Origin: Polynucleobacter sp.
GTDB taxonomy: Bacteria > Pseudomonadota > Gammaproteobacteria > Burkholderiales > Burkholderiaceae
Reading direction: 5' to 3'
DNA length: 49,931 nucleotides
Assembly (NCBI GenBank): GCA_023254115.1
Contig: JALQYK010000037.1
Span: forward strand, 1 to 49,931
Numbering within the stretch: the first letter of the stretch is position 1; the number at the start of each line of letters is the position of its first letter. Below the pieces are notes generated by a model that saw nothing but the letters and a program-made list of their open reading frames with translations, searched no databases and was not told where the DNA came from. Positions 36,710-49,814 of this stretch are shown here, one piece after another. The position numbers were made by a program, and so were the translations under genes.

Positions 36710-38779
36710 TCAAGCTTTTAGATATTCAGCTCGACTACCTAACCATCTTGATAGATGCTGCTCGGCAATTTCCGGGTAATTCGATAACAAAGCCACAGAA
36801 AGTTGCTGTGTTTTTTCTATAAGCCACTGCTCTTTTTGTAAATCAATAAACCGCAACATCGCATCCCCTGACTGTTTAGAACCTAATAATTCTCCAGGAC
36901 CTCGTAAGGCTAAATCTCGTTCAGCAATCAAAAATCCATCTTGGGTTTCTTTAAGGGTTTGCAATCGTTCTTTTGCAGCTAACGATAACTCTTGACCATA
37001 TAACAAAATACATACAGACTCAGCTGATCCACGCCCAACTCGACCTCGCAACTGATGCAATTGTGCATAGCCAAATCTTTCAGCATGCTCAATGACCATT
37101 AATGAGGCATTAGGAACATCAACACCAACTTCTATGACTGTTGTAGCCACTAAGATTTGAATATCTCCAGAAACAAAACTTTGCATCACTGAATTTTTTT
37201 CTTGAGACTTCAACCTTCCATGCACTAAACCAATTTTGACATTTGGTAATGCCCTTACCAAAGCCTCATGTGTTTCGACAGCTGTCTTCAGTTGCAAGGT
37301 GTCCGATTCTTCAATGAGTGGGCATACCCAATATACCTGCCTGCCTTTAGCCAATTCTGCTAACAAGCCAGTAACAACCTCCTGCCGCCTCTCATTTTTA
37401 ACCAACTTTGTCACAATAGGCCTTCTTCCTGGCGGCAACTCATCAATGACCGATACTTCTAAATCAGCATAAAAAGTCATAGCCAAAGTTCTAGGGATAG
37501 GCGTAGCTGACATCATTAATTGATGACAGTGAACTTCAACGTCATCAATTTTTTGCTGTAATTGCAAACGTTGCTTAACCCCAAAACGATGCTGCTCATC
37601 AATCACAGCAAACCCGAGCTTAGCAAATTCAACACCCTCCTGAATTAAGGCATGGGTGCCAATAACCAAGTGCGCACTACCACTAGCAATTTGCTCTTGA
37701 GCTTCCCTCTTTTCCTTTACCTTAAGTGATCCAGTTAACCATGCAATCTTCACACCTAGAGGTTCTAACCAAAGCTTCAACTTGCGATAATGTTGCTCGG
37801 CTAATATTTCTGTGGGAGCCATGATGGCAGCCTGGCACCCATGATCAATAGCATGCAGAGCTGCTAATGCAGCAATCACAGTCTTGCCACTTCCTACATC
37901 ACCTTGCAACAAACGATTCATGGGATAGGCGCGACTCAAATCTTGAATAATTTCTTGCCAAACTTTTTTTTGAGCTTCAGTTAAATCAAATGGTAAAGAT
38001 TTGATAAATTGACTCAAAACGCCCCCCTCAAGAGGTACTGAACTCATTGATACTGCTTGCCTCTTTAAACGTTTTTGCCTTGCCTGCTGCAACGATATCT
38101 GTTGAGCCAATAACTCTTCGAGTTGAACGCGACGCCAGGCTGGATGCGTTCTATTTTGTATAGACTCCAAATCATCAGATTTACTTGGCTGATGCAAAGT
38201 GTGTAAAGCCGAAATCAATGTAGGAATACTTAAACCAGGAAAAGTCTTCGCAATTAGCTCATTCGGCAAAAATTCTTTTAAGCTAATTTGTAAGTCTGGA
38301 TCTTGAATGGCTTTGGCAATTGCCTTACGAATCACCGTTTGACTAACTCCTGCCACAGTAGAGTAAATAGGGGTCAATGTAGACGGCAGTGGCGCATCAG
38401 GTGTCACTGCTTTAACTACCGGGTGAACCATCTCCGGACCATAATATCCATCACGTACTTCCCCCCTTACACGCAAGTGAGTCCCCATCGACATTTGCTT
38501 TTGCTGGCTCGGGTAAAAGTTCAACCAACGTAAAAACAACTCTTGACCATCGTCATCTCTAATTTGAACTAGCAACTGACGACGCGGACGAAACATCACC
38601 TCTTGACGAATTACATACCCCTGAACTTGGTAGGTCAAACCACCAAATGACCCAATTGCCTCGGCAATGGTTGATAATTTGGTTTCATCTTCATAACGAA
38701 TAGGTATATGGAGCGCACAATCCAAACTGGAGCGCAAACCTAGCTTATCAAGAGGGGATGAATTGGTTTTACCGGTCAT
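36710..38779 (-). CDS. recG: ATP-dependent DNA helicase RecG
   Basis: RecG is a superfamily 2 helicase that remodels stalled forks and branched DNA. The 689-residue protein has an N-terminal wedge/OB domain (about 1-230), then LTEAQKKVWQEI, Walker A GDVGSGKTVIAALAAL, MAPTEILAEQHY, the DEQH box AVIDEQHRFGVKQR, MSATPIPRTLAMT, and the helicase C block (ILVATTVIEVGVDVPNASLM, AERFGYAQLHQLRGRVGRG). The C-terminal part (GPGELLGSKQSGD) forms the RecG hook. The start is 32 bases from the divergent queA. Confidence 0.97.
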   Translation of the reverse strand: MTGKTNSSPLDKLGLRSSLDCALHIPIRYEDETKLSTIAEAIGSFGGLTYQVQGYVIRQEVMFRPRRQLLVQIRDDDGQELFLRWLNFYPSQQKQMSMGTHLRVRGEVRDGYYGPEMVHPVVKAVTPDAPLPSTLTPIYSTVAGVSQTVIRKAIAKAIQDPDLQISLKEFLPNELIAKTFPGLSIPTLISALHTLHQPSKSDDLESIQNRTHPAWRRVQLEELLAQQISLQQARQKRLKRQAVSMSSVPLEGGVLSQFIKSLPFDLTEAQKKVWQEIIQDLSRAYPMNRLLQGDVGSGKTVIAALAALHAIDHGCQAAIMAPTEILAEQHYRKLKLWLEPLGVKIAWLTGSLKVKEKREAQEQIASGSAHLVIGTHALIQEGVEFAKLGFAVIDEQHRFGVKQRLQLQQKIDDVEVHCHQLMMSATPIPRTLAMTFYADLEVSVIDELPPGRRPIVTKLVKNERRQEVVTGLLAELAKGRQVYWVCPLIEESDTLQLKTAVETHEALVRALPNVKIGLVHGRLKSQEKNSVMQSFVSGDIQILVATTVIEVGVDVPNASLMVIEHAERFGYAQLHQLRGRVGRGSAESVCILLYGQELSLAAKERLQTLKETQDGFLIAERDLALRGPGELLGSKQSGDAMLRFIDLQKEQWLIEKTQQLSVALLSNYPEIAEQHLSRWLGSRAEYLKA

Positions 38780-38811
38780 TAATTAAATAGTAATGTTCCA
38801 ATGGGACTGTA

Positions 38812-41000
<2,189 letters not shown>

Positions 41001-41029
41001 AATCCTAGTTTCTAATTGGAGGAAATAAC

Positions 41030-41350
41030 ATGTTTATTAGCAACGCATATGCGCAAGCCGCTGGAGCGGAAAGTGGCGGCATTATGGGCTTTTTGCCATT
41101 AATTTTGATGTTTGCGGTGTTGTATTTTGTCATGATTCGTCCGCAAATGAAGCGCCAAAAAGAACTCAAAAACATGCTAGAGGCATTGGCTGTTGGCGAT
41201 GAAGTTGTGACTGTTGGCGGCCTAATGGGCAAAGTAACAAATCTTAAAGACCCATATGTAACAGTTGAACTACTCCCAGGTACAGAAGTAAAAATGCAAA
41301 AAAGCGCAGTAACGGCTGTTTTGCCTAAAGGCACTATCAAAGCTATCTAA
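41030..41350 (+). CDS. yajC: Sec translocase accessory subunit YajC
   Basis: YajC is a small inner-membrane protein that associates with SecDF. The 106-residue product has one membrane helix (about 18-38, IMGFLPLILMFAVLYFVMI) followed by RPQMKRQKELKNMLEALAVGDEVVTVGG, the YajC signature, and a beta-rich end. A strong ribosome binding site GGAGG precedes the ATG. The order tgt-yajC-secD-secF is conserved across proteobacteria. A 111-codon antisense frame covering the gene is a shadow. Confidence 0.96.
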   Translation: MFISNAYAQAAGAESGGIMGFLPLILMFAVLYFVMIRPQMKRQKELKNMLEALAVGDEVVTVGGLMGKVTNLKDPYVTVELLPGTEVKMQKSAVTAVLPKGTIKAI

Positions 41351-41362
41351 GAAAGATTTGGC

Positions 41363-43219
41363 ATGAATCGTTACCCGCTGTGGAAATACCTAGTAATTGC
41401 TGTGGCTCTTTTAATTGGAGCCATTTATACCCTTCCTAATTTCTTTGGGGAGGCGCCAGCTGTACAAGTTTCAGCGGGTAAAGTGACTGTCAAAATTGAC
41501 TTGAGTACACAAGAACGCATTACTCAAATTTTGAGTAATGCACAAATCCAGCCTAAAGGTATTCAATTTGAAAGAATTGGCGCTAACGGCACTATCAAGA
41601 TCCGTTTAGATAGCACCGACAACCAATTAAAAGTAAAAGACACTTTACAAAAAGCACTCAACCCAGATAGTAATGACCCAAGTTATGTCATTGCTTTGAA
41701 TTTGATTTCTAACACGCCAGCGTGGTTAGGCTCTATGGGTGCTATGCCGATGTATCTAGGCTTAGACCTAAGAGGTGGAGTCCACTTCTTACTTCAAGTT
41801 GATATGCGTGGCGCACTACAAAAGAAAATTGAAAGCCTAAGCGCCGATGCAAGATCACAGCTACGTGAAAAATCAATTCGTCACTCTGGCGTAGAACGTC
41901 AAAATGATTCAATCATCATTAAGTTTGCTAAAGAAGATGAAGCTTTAGCAGCAAGACTATTGCTTAATAAAAACATTCCTGACTTAGAGTTCAACTCACA
42001 AAAATCAGCGGATGGTTTTAAATTAGTTGGCGAATTTAAAGCTTCTGCCATTAAAGAAGTTCAAGAAAATGCAGTTAAGCAGAACATCACGACTCTACAC
42101 AATCGCGTCAACGAATTAGGGGTTGCAGAACCCGTTATTCAGCAACAAGGTCAAGATCGCATCATCGTTCAACTACCTGGTGTGCAGGATACAGCTAGGG
42201 CAAAAGACATTATCGGCAGAACCGCAACTCTAGAGTCTCGCTTGGCTGATCCAGTTAAGACATACCTTCTGTCTGGCGAACTACCCCCTCCAGGATCGGA
42301 TGTTTTTAAAACTGGCGATGGTCGCCAAGTTGTTTTTAAAAAATCAGTGATATTTAGTGGTGACAGAATTACTAGTGCGTCTGCAGGCTTTGATAACAAT
42401 CAACGTCCATCTGTGAACATCACCTTAGACTCTGCTGGTGGCCGCGTAATGCAAGAAGTTACGCGTGAAAACATCGGTAAACCAATGGGTATGATCTTGT
42501 TTGAAAAAGGTCGCGGGGAAGTTTTGACAGTTGCGACTATTCAAAGCGAATTTGGATCAAAATTCCAAATTACTGGTCAACCAAGCACTGAGAGCGCGAA
42601 TGACTTAGCTTTATTACTACGCGCAGGCTCACTTGCAGCACCGATGGAAATCATCGAAGAAAGAACAATTGGTCCAAGTTTGGGCGCTGACAATATCGCC
42701 AAAGGTTTCAATTCAGTTATTTATGGATTTTGCGCCATTGCAATCTTCATGATTGCCTATTACCTACTATTTGGCGCATTCTCAGTTATTGCTTTGGCAG
42801 TGAATTTATTTTTATTGGTTGCTATCCTCTCCATGCTGCAAGCCACCTTAACTTTGCCCGGTATTGCAGCTATGGCTCTAGCCTTAGGTATGGCAATTGA
42901 CTCGAACGTTCTAATTAATGAACGTATACGTGAAGAACTACGCTCAGGTGCTAGTCCACAAGCAGCGATTGCCACAGGCTTTGAAAAAGCATGGGGAACC
43001 ATTCTTGACTCAAACATCACCACACTAATTGCCGGTGTTGCGTTGCTTGCATTTGGCTCAGGCCCAGTCAGAGGCTTTGCTGTTGTTCATAGCTTAGGTA
43101 TTTTGACTTCCATGTTCTCAGCAGTTTTCTTTGCTAGAGGTCTTGCCAATCTTTGGTATGGCCGTAAAAAGAAACTTGAAAAACTATCTATTGGCCAAGT
43201 TTGGCGCCCAACTGAATAA
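41363..43219 (+). CDS. secD: Protein translocase subunit SecD
   Basis: SecD, with SecF, uses the proton gradient to drive late steps of protein export through SecYEG. The 618-residue protein has an N-terminal membrane helix (about 9-28), a large periplasmic domain, GLDLRGGVHFLLQVDM, NRVNELGVAEPVIQQQGQDRIIVQLPGV seen in parts, and five C-terminal helices with IIEERTIGPSLGADNIAKG, LALGMAIDSNVLINERIREEL and GFEKAWGTILDSNITTLIAG. It starts 12 bases after yajC and ends 14 before secF. Confidence 0.97.
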   Translation: MNRYPLWKYLVIAVALLIGAIYTLPNFFGEAPAVQVSAGKVTVKIDLSTQERITQILSNAQIQPKGIQFERIGANGTIKIRLDSTDNQLKVKDTLQKALNPDSNDPSYVIALNLISNTPAWLGSMGAMPMYLGLDLRGGVHFLLQVDMRGALQKKIESLSADARSQLREKSIRHSGVERQNDSIIIKFAKEDEALAARLLLNKNIPDLEFNSQKSADGFKLVGEFKASAIKEVQENAVKQNITTLHNRVNELGVAEPVIQQQGQDRIIVQLPGVQDTARAKDIIGRTATLESRLADPVKTYLLSGELPPPGSDVFKTGDGRQVVFKKSVIFSGDRITSASAGFDNNQRPSVNITLDSAGGRVMQEVTRENIGKPMGMILFEKGRGEVLTVATIQSEFGSKFQITGQPSTESANDLALLLRAGSLAAPMEIIEERTIGPSLGADNIAKGFNSVIYGFCAIAIFMIAYYLLFGAFSVIALAVNLFLLVAILSMLQATLTLPGIAAMALALGMAIDSNVLINERIREELRSGASPQAAIATGFEKAWGTILDSNITTLIAGVALLAFGSGPVRGFAVVHSLGILTSMFSAVFFARGLANLWYGRKKKLEKLSIGQVWRPTE

Positions 43220-43233
43220 AAGGAATATTAGCC

Positions 43234-44211
43234 ATGGAATTTTTCCGTATCCGTCGTGACATTCCCTTTATGCGCCATGCATTGGTGCTAAATGTCATAT
43301 CAGCGTTGACATTTGTTGCCGCAATCTTCTTTTTGAGCACCAAAGGCTTACATCTATCAGTCGAATTCACAGGCGGCACTGTGATGGAGGTTAGCTATAC
43401 ACAAGCTGCTCCATTAAATTCAATTAGAGACGATTTAACCAAGTTGGGCTATCAAGATGTTCAAGTTCAAAACTTTGGTAGCTCTAAAGACGTTTTAATC
43501 CGTTTACCGCTACAAAAGGGGGCTGATGGCCAAGTTATTTCATCAGCACAACAAAGTGATCAAGTATTAACAACTTTAAAAGCCTCTCAAGATGACGTTA
43601 AATTAAAGCGTGTTGAATTTGTTGGGCCGCAAGTTGGTAAAGAATTGGCAACAGATGGCTTACTAGCACTTCTATTTGTTGTCCTAGGTATCGTTATTTA
43701 TTTATCTATTCGCTTTGAGTGGAAATTCGCTCTTGCCGGCATCTTGGCTAACTTACATGACGTAGTAATCATTCTGGGATTCTTTGCGCTCTTTCAATGG
43801 GAATTCTCACTATCTGTTTTAGCAGCTGTTCTAGCAGTTTTAGGTTATTCAGTTAACGAATCAGTGGTTATTTTTGACCGTATTAGAGAAAACTTCCGCA
43901 AATACAGAAAGATGGAAGTTTCTGCAATTATTGATAATGCCATCACCAGCACCACTAGCCGCACAATCATTACTCATGGCAGCACACAAATGATGGTCTT
44001 AGCGATGCTTTTATTTGGCGGCCCCACTCTTTACTACTTTGCATTAGCCCTAACAATTGGTATTTTGTTTGGTATCTACTCATCTGTTTTCGTGGCTGCT
44101 GCTCTAGCCATGTGGTTTGGAATTAGACGTGAGGATTTGTTAACCCCAGAAACAAAAACAAATCCTAACGCTAGCAATAGTGATGATCCAAACTTTGGCG
44201 CTCAAGTTTAA
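43234..44211 (+). CDS. secF: Protein translocase subunit SecF
   Basis: SecF is the partner of SecD in the proton-driven export complex. The 325-residue product has an N-terminal helix, LHLSVEFTGGTVMEVSY, the periplasmic domain with FVGPQVGKELATDG, and five helices holding LANLHDVVIILGFFALFQWEFSLSVLAAVL in parts, GYSVNESVVIFDRIRENFRK and TSTTSRTIITHGSTQMMVL. It is the last gene of the queA-secF run; a strong bidirectional terminator follows. Confidence 0.97.
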   Translation: MEFFRIRRDIPFMRHALVLNVISALTFVAAIFFLSTKGLHLSVEFTGGTVMEVSYTQAAPLNSIRDDLTKLGYQDVQVQNFGSSKDVLIRLPLQKGADGQVISSAQQSDQVLTTLKASQDDVKLKRVEFVGPQVGKELATDGLLALLFVVLGIVIYLSIRFEWKFALAGILANLHDVVIILGFFALFQWEFSLSVLAAVLAVLGYSVNESVVIFDRIRENFRKYRKMEVSAIIDNAITSTTSRTIITHGSTQMMVLAMLLFGGPTLYYFALALTIGILFGIYSSVFVAAALAMWFGIRREDLLTPETKTNPNASNSDDPNFGAQV

Positions 44212-44231
44212 ATAGCAAACATTAAGGTATT

Positions 44232-44258
44232 AAAAAAGCGGGCAATGCCCGCTTTTTT
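44232..44258. terminator. Bidirectional intrinsic terminator between secF and terC
   Basis: AAAAAAGCGGGC-AAT-GCCCGCTTTTTT is a perfect 12-bp inverted repeat with a 3-base centre. GCGGGC/GCCCGC makes the GC stem and the flanking A6/T6 runs serve as U tracts on both strands. It lies 20 bases after the secF stop and 19 after the terC stop, so it should end both converging transcripts. Confidence 0.93.
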
Positions 44259-44277
44259 ATTTTTTAATGTAACTAGA

Positions 44278-44967
44278 TTATTGAATAGCTGTTGCCATAC
44301 CTTTAGTAGCTTTCTTTGATAGATTAAATTGAATGGCTGTAGCAACAATTGCAAATACCCAAGGCAACAATTTCAACACCCATGCATCTACTGAACTCAA
44401 GGTAGATACAAACAATGGCTCTTTAATTACCATTTGCACTGCCACAGCAAATAGAACAAAGCTGCCAACAAATACGGCATTAGGCCAACGATCTAGTATT
44501 TTTGTAACCATACTAGAACCAAAAATTACCACTGGGATGCTAATCAATAGACCCATGATGATGAACCACCAATTGCCATTAGCAGCCGCTGCAATGCCCA
44601 ATGCATTATCAATGCCCATCACTGCATCTGCGATCACTATCGTGCTAATTGCGGACCAGAATGTATCTGCTGCTTTAACGTCTTCATGACTTTCTTGGAA
44701 TGCCAGTTTCCAGCCGATCCAAACTAAGGCTATGCCACCCACCAATCTAAGCCCTGGAATCATCATTAAATATGTGATGATTGCTACAGAAACAAAACGA
44801 ATTGCTATGGCACCAAAAGTACCCCAAAAAATTGCTTTTTTACGTAAATCAGGTGGCAAACGATTTGCAGCCATGCCAATAACAAGGGCATTGTCGCCAG
44901 CCAATACAAGATCAATCAAAATAATGGCAAGAACTGCCCAGACTGCATTTAGAGATAAAAAATCCAC
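44278..44967 (-). CDS. TerC-family integral membrane protein (probable Mn2+ exporter type)
   Basis: A 229-residue membrane protein with about seven helices and the acidic membrane motifs of TerC/Alx proteins: LIDLVLAGDNALVIG near the N-terminus and VIADAVMGIDNALGIAAA near residue 110. E. coli Alx and related TerC proteins have been tied to manganese export and alkaline response. The start is GTG at 44967, with GAGGG seven bases upstream, placed directly after the apparent yybP-ykoY aptamer. That riboswitch strongly supports a role in manganese homeostasis. It ends near the bidirectional terminator. Confidence 0.9.
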   Translation of the reverse strand: MDFLSLNAVWAVLAIILIDLVLAGDNALVIGMAANRLPPDLRKKAIFWGTFGAIAIRFVSVAIITYLMMIPGLRLVGGIALVWIGWKLAFQESHEDVKAADTFWSAISTIVIADAVMGIDNALGIAAAANGNWWFIIMGLLISIPVVIFGSSMVTKILDRWPNAVFVGSFVLFAVAVQMVIKEPLFVSTLSSVDAWVLKLLPWVFAIVATAIQFNLSKKATKGMATAIQ

Positions 44968-44983
44968 GGGAACACCCTCTTAA

Positions 44984-45090
44984 AAGTTGGTCTCGCCAAG
45001 AACCCATTCCCCTCATATACCGGACATATTCATGTCGTATTGACGATATACAAGACTCACATATGTGAGCTGGCTACTCCCCAATGGTTT
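44984..45090 (-). ncRNA. yybP-ykoY (Mn2+) riboswitch upstream of terC
   Basis: On the minus strand the leader holds the conserved blocks of the yybP-ykoY class in order: ATTGGGGAGTAGCC (45085-45072), a helix made by the palindrome CTCACATATGTGAG (45069-45056), GTCAATACG in the internal-loop region, and TTGGCGAGACCAA (about 44999-44986). TTGG and CCAA can pair as the outer helix. This class senses Mn2+ and often precedes TerC/Alx genes. The aptamer ends about 18 bases before the GTG and no U-tract hairpin follows, so control of translation, with GAGGG at 44979-44975, looks likelier than termination. Identification is by eye from consensus. Confidence 0.85.
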
Positions 45091-45096
45091 GAAGAA

Positions 45097-45126
45097 ATTC
45101 TATCGGAATATTTTTAGATTTGTACT
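45097..45126 (-). promoter_or_regulatory. Candidate promoter for the terC riboswitch transcript
   Basis: TAGAAT (45102-45097 on -) resembles a -10 element and would start transcription close to 45090, just before the aptamer. The best -35 match, AGTACA 18 bases upstream, is weak. Position relative to the riboswitch is the main support. Confidence 0.35.
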
Positions 45127-45138
45127 AGACTAGATTTA

Positions 45139-45158
45139 ACCCCTTAAGCATTAGGGGT
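45139..45158 (-). repeat. Inverted repeat after waaA, possible weak terminator
   Basis: ACCCCT (45139-45144) and AGGGGT (45153-45158) form a 6-bp stem with an 8-base loop, seven bases beyond the waaA stop. On the minus strand it is followed by TTAAATC rather than a T run, so termination would be weak. Confidence 0.3.
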
Positions 45159-45164
45159 ACTTGA

Positions 45165-46498
45165 TTAGTAACTTGCTTGAACAACACCTAATATTTTTTG
45201 AGTAGCTCCGGTGTGTTGATTAGCAAAATCCAGAGCATTGGTGCTCATGGCTTCTTTGAGCTCATGATTTAGAAAAAGTAATCCGATTGCTTGACTCAAG
45301 CCATCAACACCATCAACCCTCAACCCAGCCTCCGCATCAATCACATCAATACTAGCTTGTTGGAAATTGAATGTATGCTGCCCCAAAATAATTGGTCTAC
45401 CCAGTGCGCATGCCTCAATAAAATTTTGGCCACCCAACGGTTGCAAACTACCACCCATCACCACGAAATCAGATAGGGCGTAGTAAAAACTCATCTCACC
45501 CATTGAATCACCAAGCAAAATACCTTGTTGATTAATTGCTGCAGCCAAATCTGTGTTAGTTCCCAGCAAAGACCTTCGTGCCACCTGAGGAAAACTCTTG
45601 GTTAATGATGCATACACATCATCGAATCGTTGAGGATGTCTTGGAACAATCAATAAGCAAATATTTTTTAAATCGGAGTGATCTTGTTTGAGTTTTTGCC
45701 AAGCCGCAACAATTAACTCCTCCTCACCCTCACGTGTACTAGCGGCACAAACTATCTGCATACCTACATTTAATTCTTTTCTCAAACGTAATGCCTCATT
45801 AACCTGAGAAGAATTAGCCGCAACATCAAACTTCAAGTTACCAGTTACTAATACGTTATTTAAATGAAGTGATTGATAGCGCTTAGCATCCAAACTGGTT
45901 TGAGCCAATATTTTTGTAAAAGATTGATAAATGTATGTAGCAATCACACCAAAGCTAGCTGCTCTCTTAGCACTTCTATTAGATAACCTAGCATTCACTA
46001 GTAATGTGGGCACCTTATGACGTTTGGCAGATAGAACAAGCGTTGGCCAAACCTCTGTTTCCATGATTAAGCCAATCTTAGGAGAAAAATATCGATAAAA
46101 GGCATTCACTGCCCATGAGACATCGTAGGGCAAATACACTTGTTGCAAACAACCAGATTTCAAATGTTGTTCAAATATTTGCTGCCCCGTCGCTCGTCCA
46201 GTAGGTGTCATGTGAGTCAACAAAATTGTTTTACCACTAGCAATTAATGCCTCGACAAGTGGTGCCGCAGCTCTGGTTTCCCCAACAGAAACAGCATGAA
46301 CCCAAATAAGGTTAGAAGTTTTTTTACAACTGTAAAACCCAAATCGCTCTGCCACATGCTGACGATAACCAGGTAATCTTCTACCCTTCCAATACAACCT
46401 AATTAATGCCACCGGTAATGCTAAATACCAAAGACATTCATAGAGCCACAATAGCAAACGAATCGAGATGCTCATCGTGACTCTAGTCTGATCAGTCA

Positions 46499-46499
<1 letters not shown>
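45165..46499 (-). CDS. waaA: 3-deoxy-D-manno-octulosonic acid (Kdo) transferase
   Basis: WaaA (KdtA) attaches Kdo residues to lipid IVA in LPS core synthesis at the inner-membrane cytoplasmic face. The 444-residue protein has a membrane-associated N-terminus (about 12-35), ERFGFY, IWVHAVSVGETRAAAPLVEAL with the catalytic Glu74, LLTHMTPTGR, IGLIMETEVWPTLV, VPTLLVNARLSNRSAKR, VTGNLKFD and a GT-B end with VMGGSLQPLGGQNFIEACALGRP seen in parts. Met9 is an alternative start. The start overlaps the purB stop by one base (TAATG). Confidence 0.95.
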
Positions 46500-47887
<1,388 letters not shown>

Positions 47888-47957
47888 CTAAAAAAATCGC
47901 TTAAAACATGATTTTAGTCGTTCTAGACGAACTTCCCTAAATAGCTATACTAATGAC

Positions 47958-48569
47958 ATGAAATTAATTGGATCCCTCACTAGCCCATACGTCAGAAAGA
48001 CTTTGATTGTCTTTACTGAAAAAAAGATTGAAGTGCCCTTAGTTGTCGAAGATGTTTGGTCAAAAACATCAGAAATCACTTCATCAAACCCCCTAGGCAA
48101 GGTGCCGTGCCTAGTCATGGATGATGGCGGAGCCATGTTTGATTCACGCGTGATTGTTGAATACGCTGATACGCTAAGCCCCGTTAATAAATTAATTCCA
48201 CCAACAGGCAAAGACAGGGCAGCAGTCAAAACCTGGGAGGCACTGGCTGATGGCATTGTTGATGCGGCCATACTTGTAAGGCTAGAGCCAACCTGGCATC
48301 CAGGTAATCAAGCGAGTCAACCATGGATTGATCGCCAACTCGATAAAATCAACAATGGCTTAAAAGCCATGTCCGATGGTTTAAATGATCATGAGTGGTG
48401 CTTTGGTAATCAAATGAGCTTAGCTGATATCGCAGCCGGCTGTGCTTTAGGATATTTGTTATTTCGCTTTCCAAATATCAAATGGCAAGCTAGCTACCCT
48501 AATCTAGATAAGCTTTATCAAAAGCTTATGAAGCGCCCGTCTTTCATACAGACAAATCCGCCTCAGTAA
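47958..48569 (+). CDS. Glutathione S-transferase family protein
   Basis: A 203-residue GST. The N-terminal thioredoxin-like domain has SLTSPYVRKTLIV with a likely catalytic Ser7 or Ser10, SNPLGKVPCLVMDDG with the cis-Pro loop, and DSRVIVEYAD, which binds the glutathione gamma-glutamyl part. The C-terminal helical domain has DRQLDKINNGLKAMSDGL and MSLADIAAGCALGYLLFRFP. It resembles the YibF-type GSTs of E. coli. Its substrate is unknown. It is a single-gene unit converging on mnmA with 12 bases between stops. Confidence 0.9.
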   Translation: MKLIGSLTSPYVRKTLIVFTEKKIEVPLVVEDVWSKTSEITSSNPLGKVPCLVMDDGGAMFDSRVIVEYADTLSPVNKLIPPTGKDRAAVKTWEALADGIVDAAILVRLEPTWHPGNQASQPWIDRQLDKINNGLKAMSDGLNDHEWCFGNQMSLADIAAGCALGYLLFRFPNIKWQASYPNLDKLYQKLMKRPSFIQTNPPQ

Positions 48570-48581
48570 AAATAGTAGCTG

Positions 48582-49706
48582 TTAATTAGTAATTATTCCG
48601 CCGCCTAGGCAACGGTCACCGCTATAAATAACAGCTGACTGCCCTGGCGTTACAGCCCACTGAGCTTCATCAAAGTTAAGCGTGAATAAATCTTCAGTCA
48701 AAGTTGTTAGTTGGCATGGAGCATCAACTTGTCTGTATCTAGTTTTGGCTGAGTAAGATCCTAAAGAAGGTGCAACATCAGACGTCCAACTAATTTGTGA
48801 TGCACTTAGCAATGGGTTTAATAACCAAGGATGTTCGTGCCCTTGAACGATATACAAGGTGTTACTCTGAATATCTTTCTTAGCAACAAACCAAGGGTCG
48901 CCCGTACCATCCTTACTGCCACCCATACCAATACCTTTGCGCTGCCCCAAGGTATAAAACGCCAAGCCAACATGCTCGCCAACTGTTTTGCCATCTTCAG
49001 TTTTAATCGGACCAGGCTTATTCGGTAAGTAACGATTTAAAAACTCTCTAAATGGTCTCTCACCAATAAAACAAATACCTGTTGAATCTTTCTTGGCAGC
49101 ATTAGGCAAACCAATTTTTTGAGCAATCTCGCGAATCACTGTTTTCCTAATGCCGCCCAAAGGAAAAATGACATGCTTTAACTGCTGCTGATTTAAGCGA
49201 TACAAAAAATAGCTTTGATCTTTAGTCTCATCAATTGCTTTTAGCAAATGTACTTCATTGCCAACTCTGGCAGTTTTAGCATAGTGACCAGTAGCAATCG
49301 CCTCGGCACCCAAACTCATTGCATGATCTAAAAATGCTTTGAATTTAATTTCAGCATTACATAAAACATCTGGGTTTGGCGTTCTGCCTGCTGAATATTC
49401 TCTTAAAAATTCTGCGAAGACTCGATCTTTATATTCAGAAGCAAAATTAACGGCTTCCACATCAATACCAATTAAATCTGCTACCGAGACAACATCCAAC
49501 CAATCTTGTCGCGAGGAACAATATTCGCTGTTGTCATCGTCTTCCCAATTTTTCATGAATAAACCGATGACTTTATAACCCTGCTGTTTCAAAATCCAAG
49601 CTGCGACAGAAGAGTCGACACCGCCAGACATACCAATCACTACCGTTGCCGGAGGCAATACGGGTGCGGCATCTAAAAAACTAGTGTCAAAAGCAGGGAA
49701 AGTCAT
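48582..49706 (-). CDS. mnmA: tRNA-specific 2-thiouridylase MnmA
   Basis: MnmA makes 2-thiouridine at position 34 of Lys, Glu and Gln tRNAs. The 374-residue protein has the ATP PP-loop [12 protein letters not shown] (about 25-36), GLFMKNW, the catalytic Cys116 in [12 protein letters not shown], the second Cys212 in [17 protein letters not shown], and [14 protein letters not shown]. The N-terminus is about 13 residues longer than in E. coli MnmA. A good -10 sequence, TATAAT, lies 24-29 bases upstream of the start. Confidence 0.97.
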   Translation of the reverse strand: MTFPAFDTSFLDAAPVLPPATVVIGMSGGVDSSVAAWILKQQGYKVIGLFMKNWEDDDNSEYCSSRQDWLDVVSVADLIGIDVEAVNFASEYKDRVFAEFLREYSAGRTPNPDVLCNAEIKFKAFLDHAMSLGAEAIATGHYAKTARVGNEVHLLKAIDETKDQSYFLYRLNQQQLKHVIFPLGGIRKTVIREIAQKIGLPNAAKKDSTGICFIGERPFREFLNRYLPNKPGPIKTEDGKTVGEHVGLAFYTLGQRKGIGMGGSKDGTGDPWFVAKKDIQSNTLYIVQGHEHPWLLNPLLSASQISWTSDVAPSLGSYSAKTRYRQVDAPCQLTTLTEDLFTLNFDEAQWAVTPGQSAVIYSGDRCLGGGIITN

Positions 49707-49729
49707 AAAAATTGAGATCGAAGTTGCAA

Positions 49730-49735
49730 ATTATA
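49730..49735 (-). promoter_or_regulatory. Candidate -10 element for mnmA
   Basis: TATAAT on the minus strand (49735-49730) is a perfect -10 hexamer, 23 bases before the mnmA ATG. No convincing -35 hexamer stands 16-18 bases upstream. Confidence 0.4.
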
Positions 49736-49801
49736 GCTAGCTAAAACAGCTAAATTAGGTAAAAAAACTCTAAAATTCGGGTTTTATCCGCTTAGAAATA
49801 T

Positions 49802-49814
49802 CCCTAATTTAGGG
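49802..49814. repeat. Inverted repeat in the pntA upstream region
   Basis: CCCTAA-T-TTAGGG is a perfect 6-1-6 inverted repeat 38 bases before the pntA start, in the 145-base divergent gap with mnmA. It could be an operator; no known regulator motif is recognised. Confidence 0.35.

Noticed and set aside
44333-44689. A 118-codon plus-strand frame opposite terC
   Set aside because: Antisense shadow of a membrane protein; no motif or start signal.
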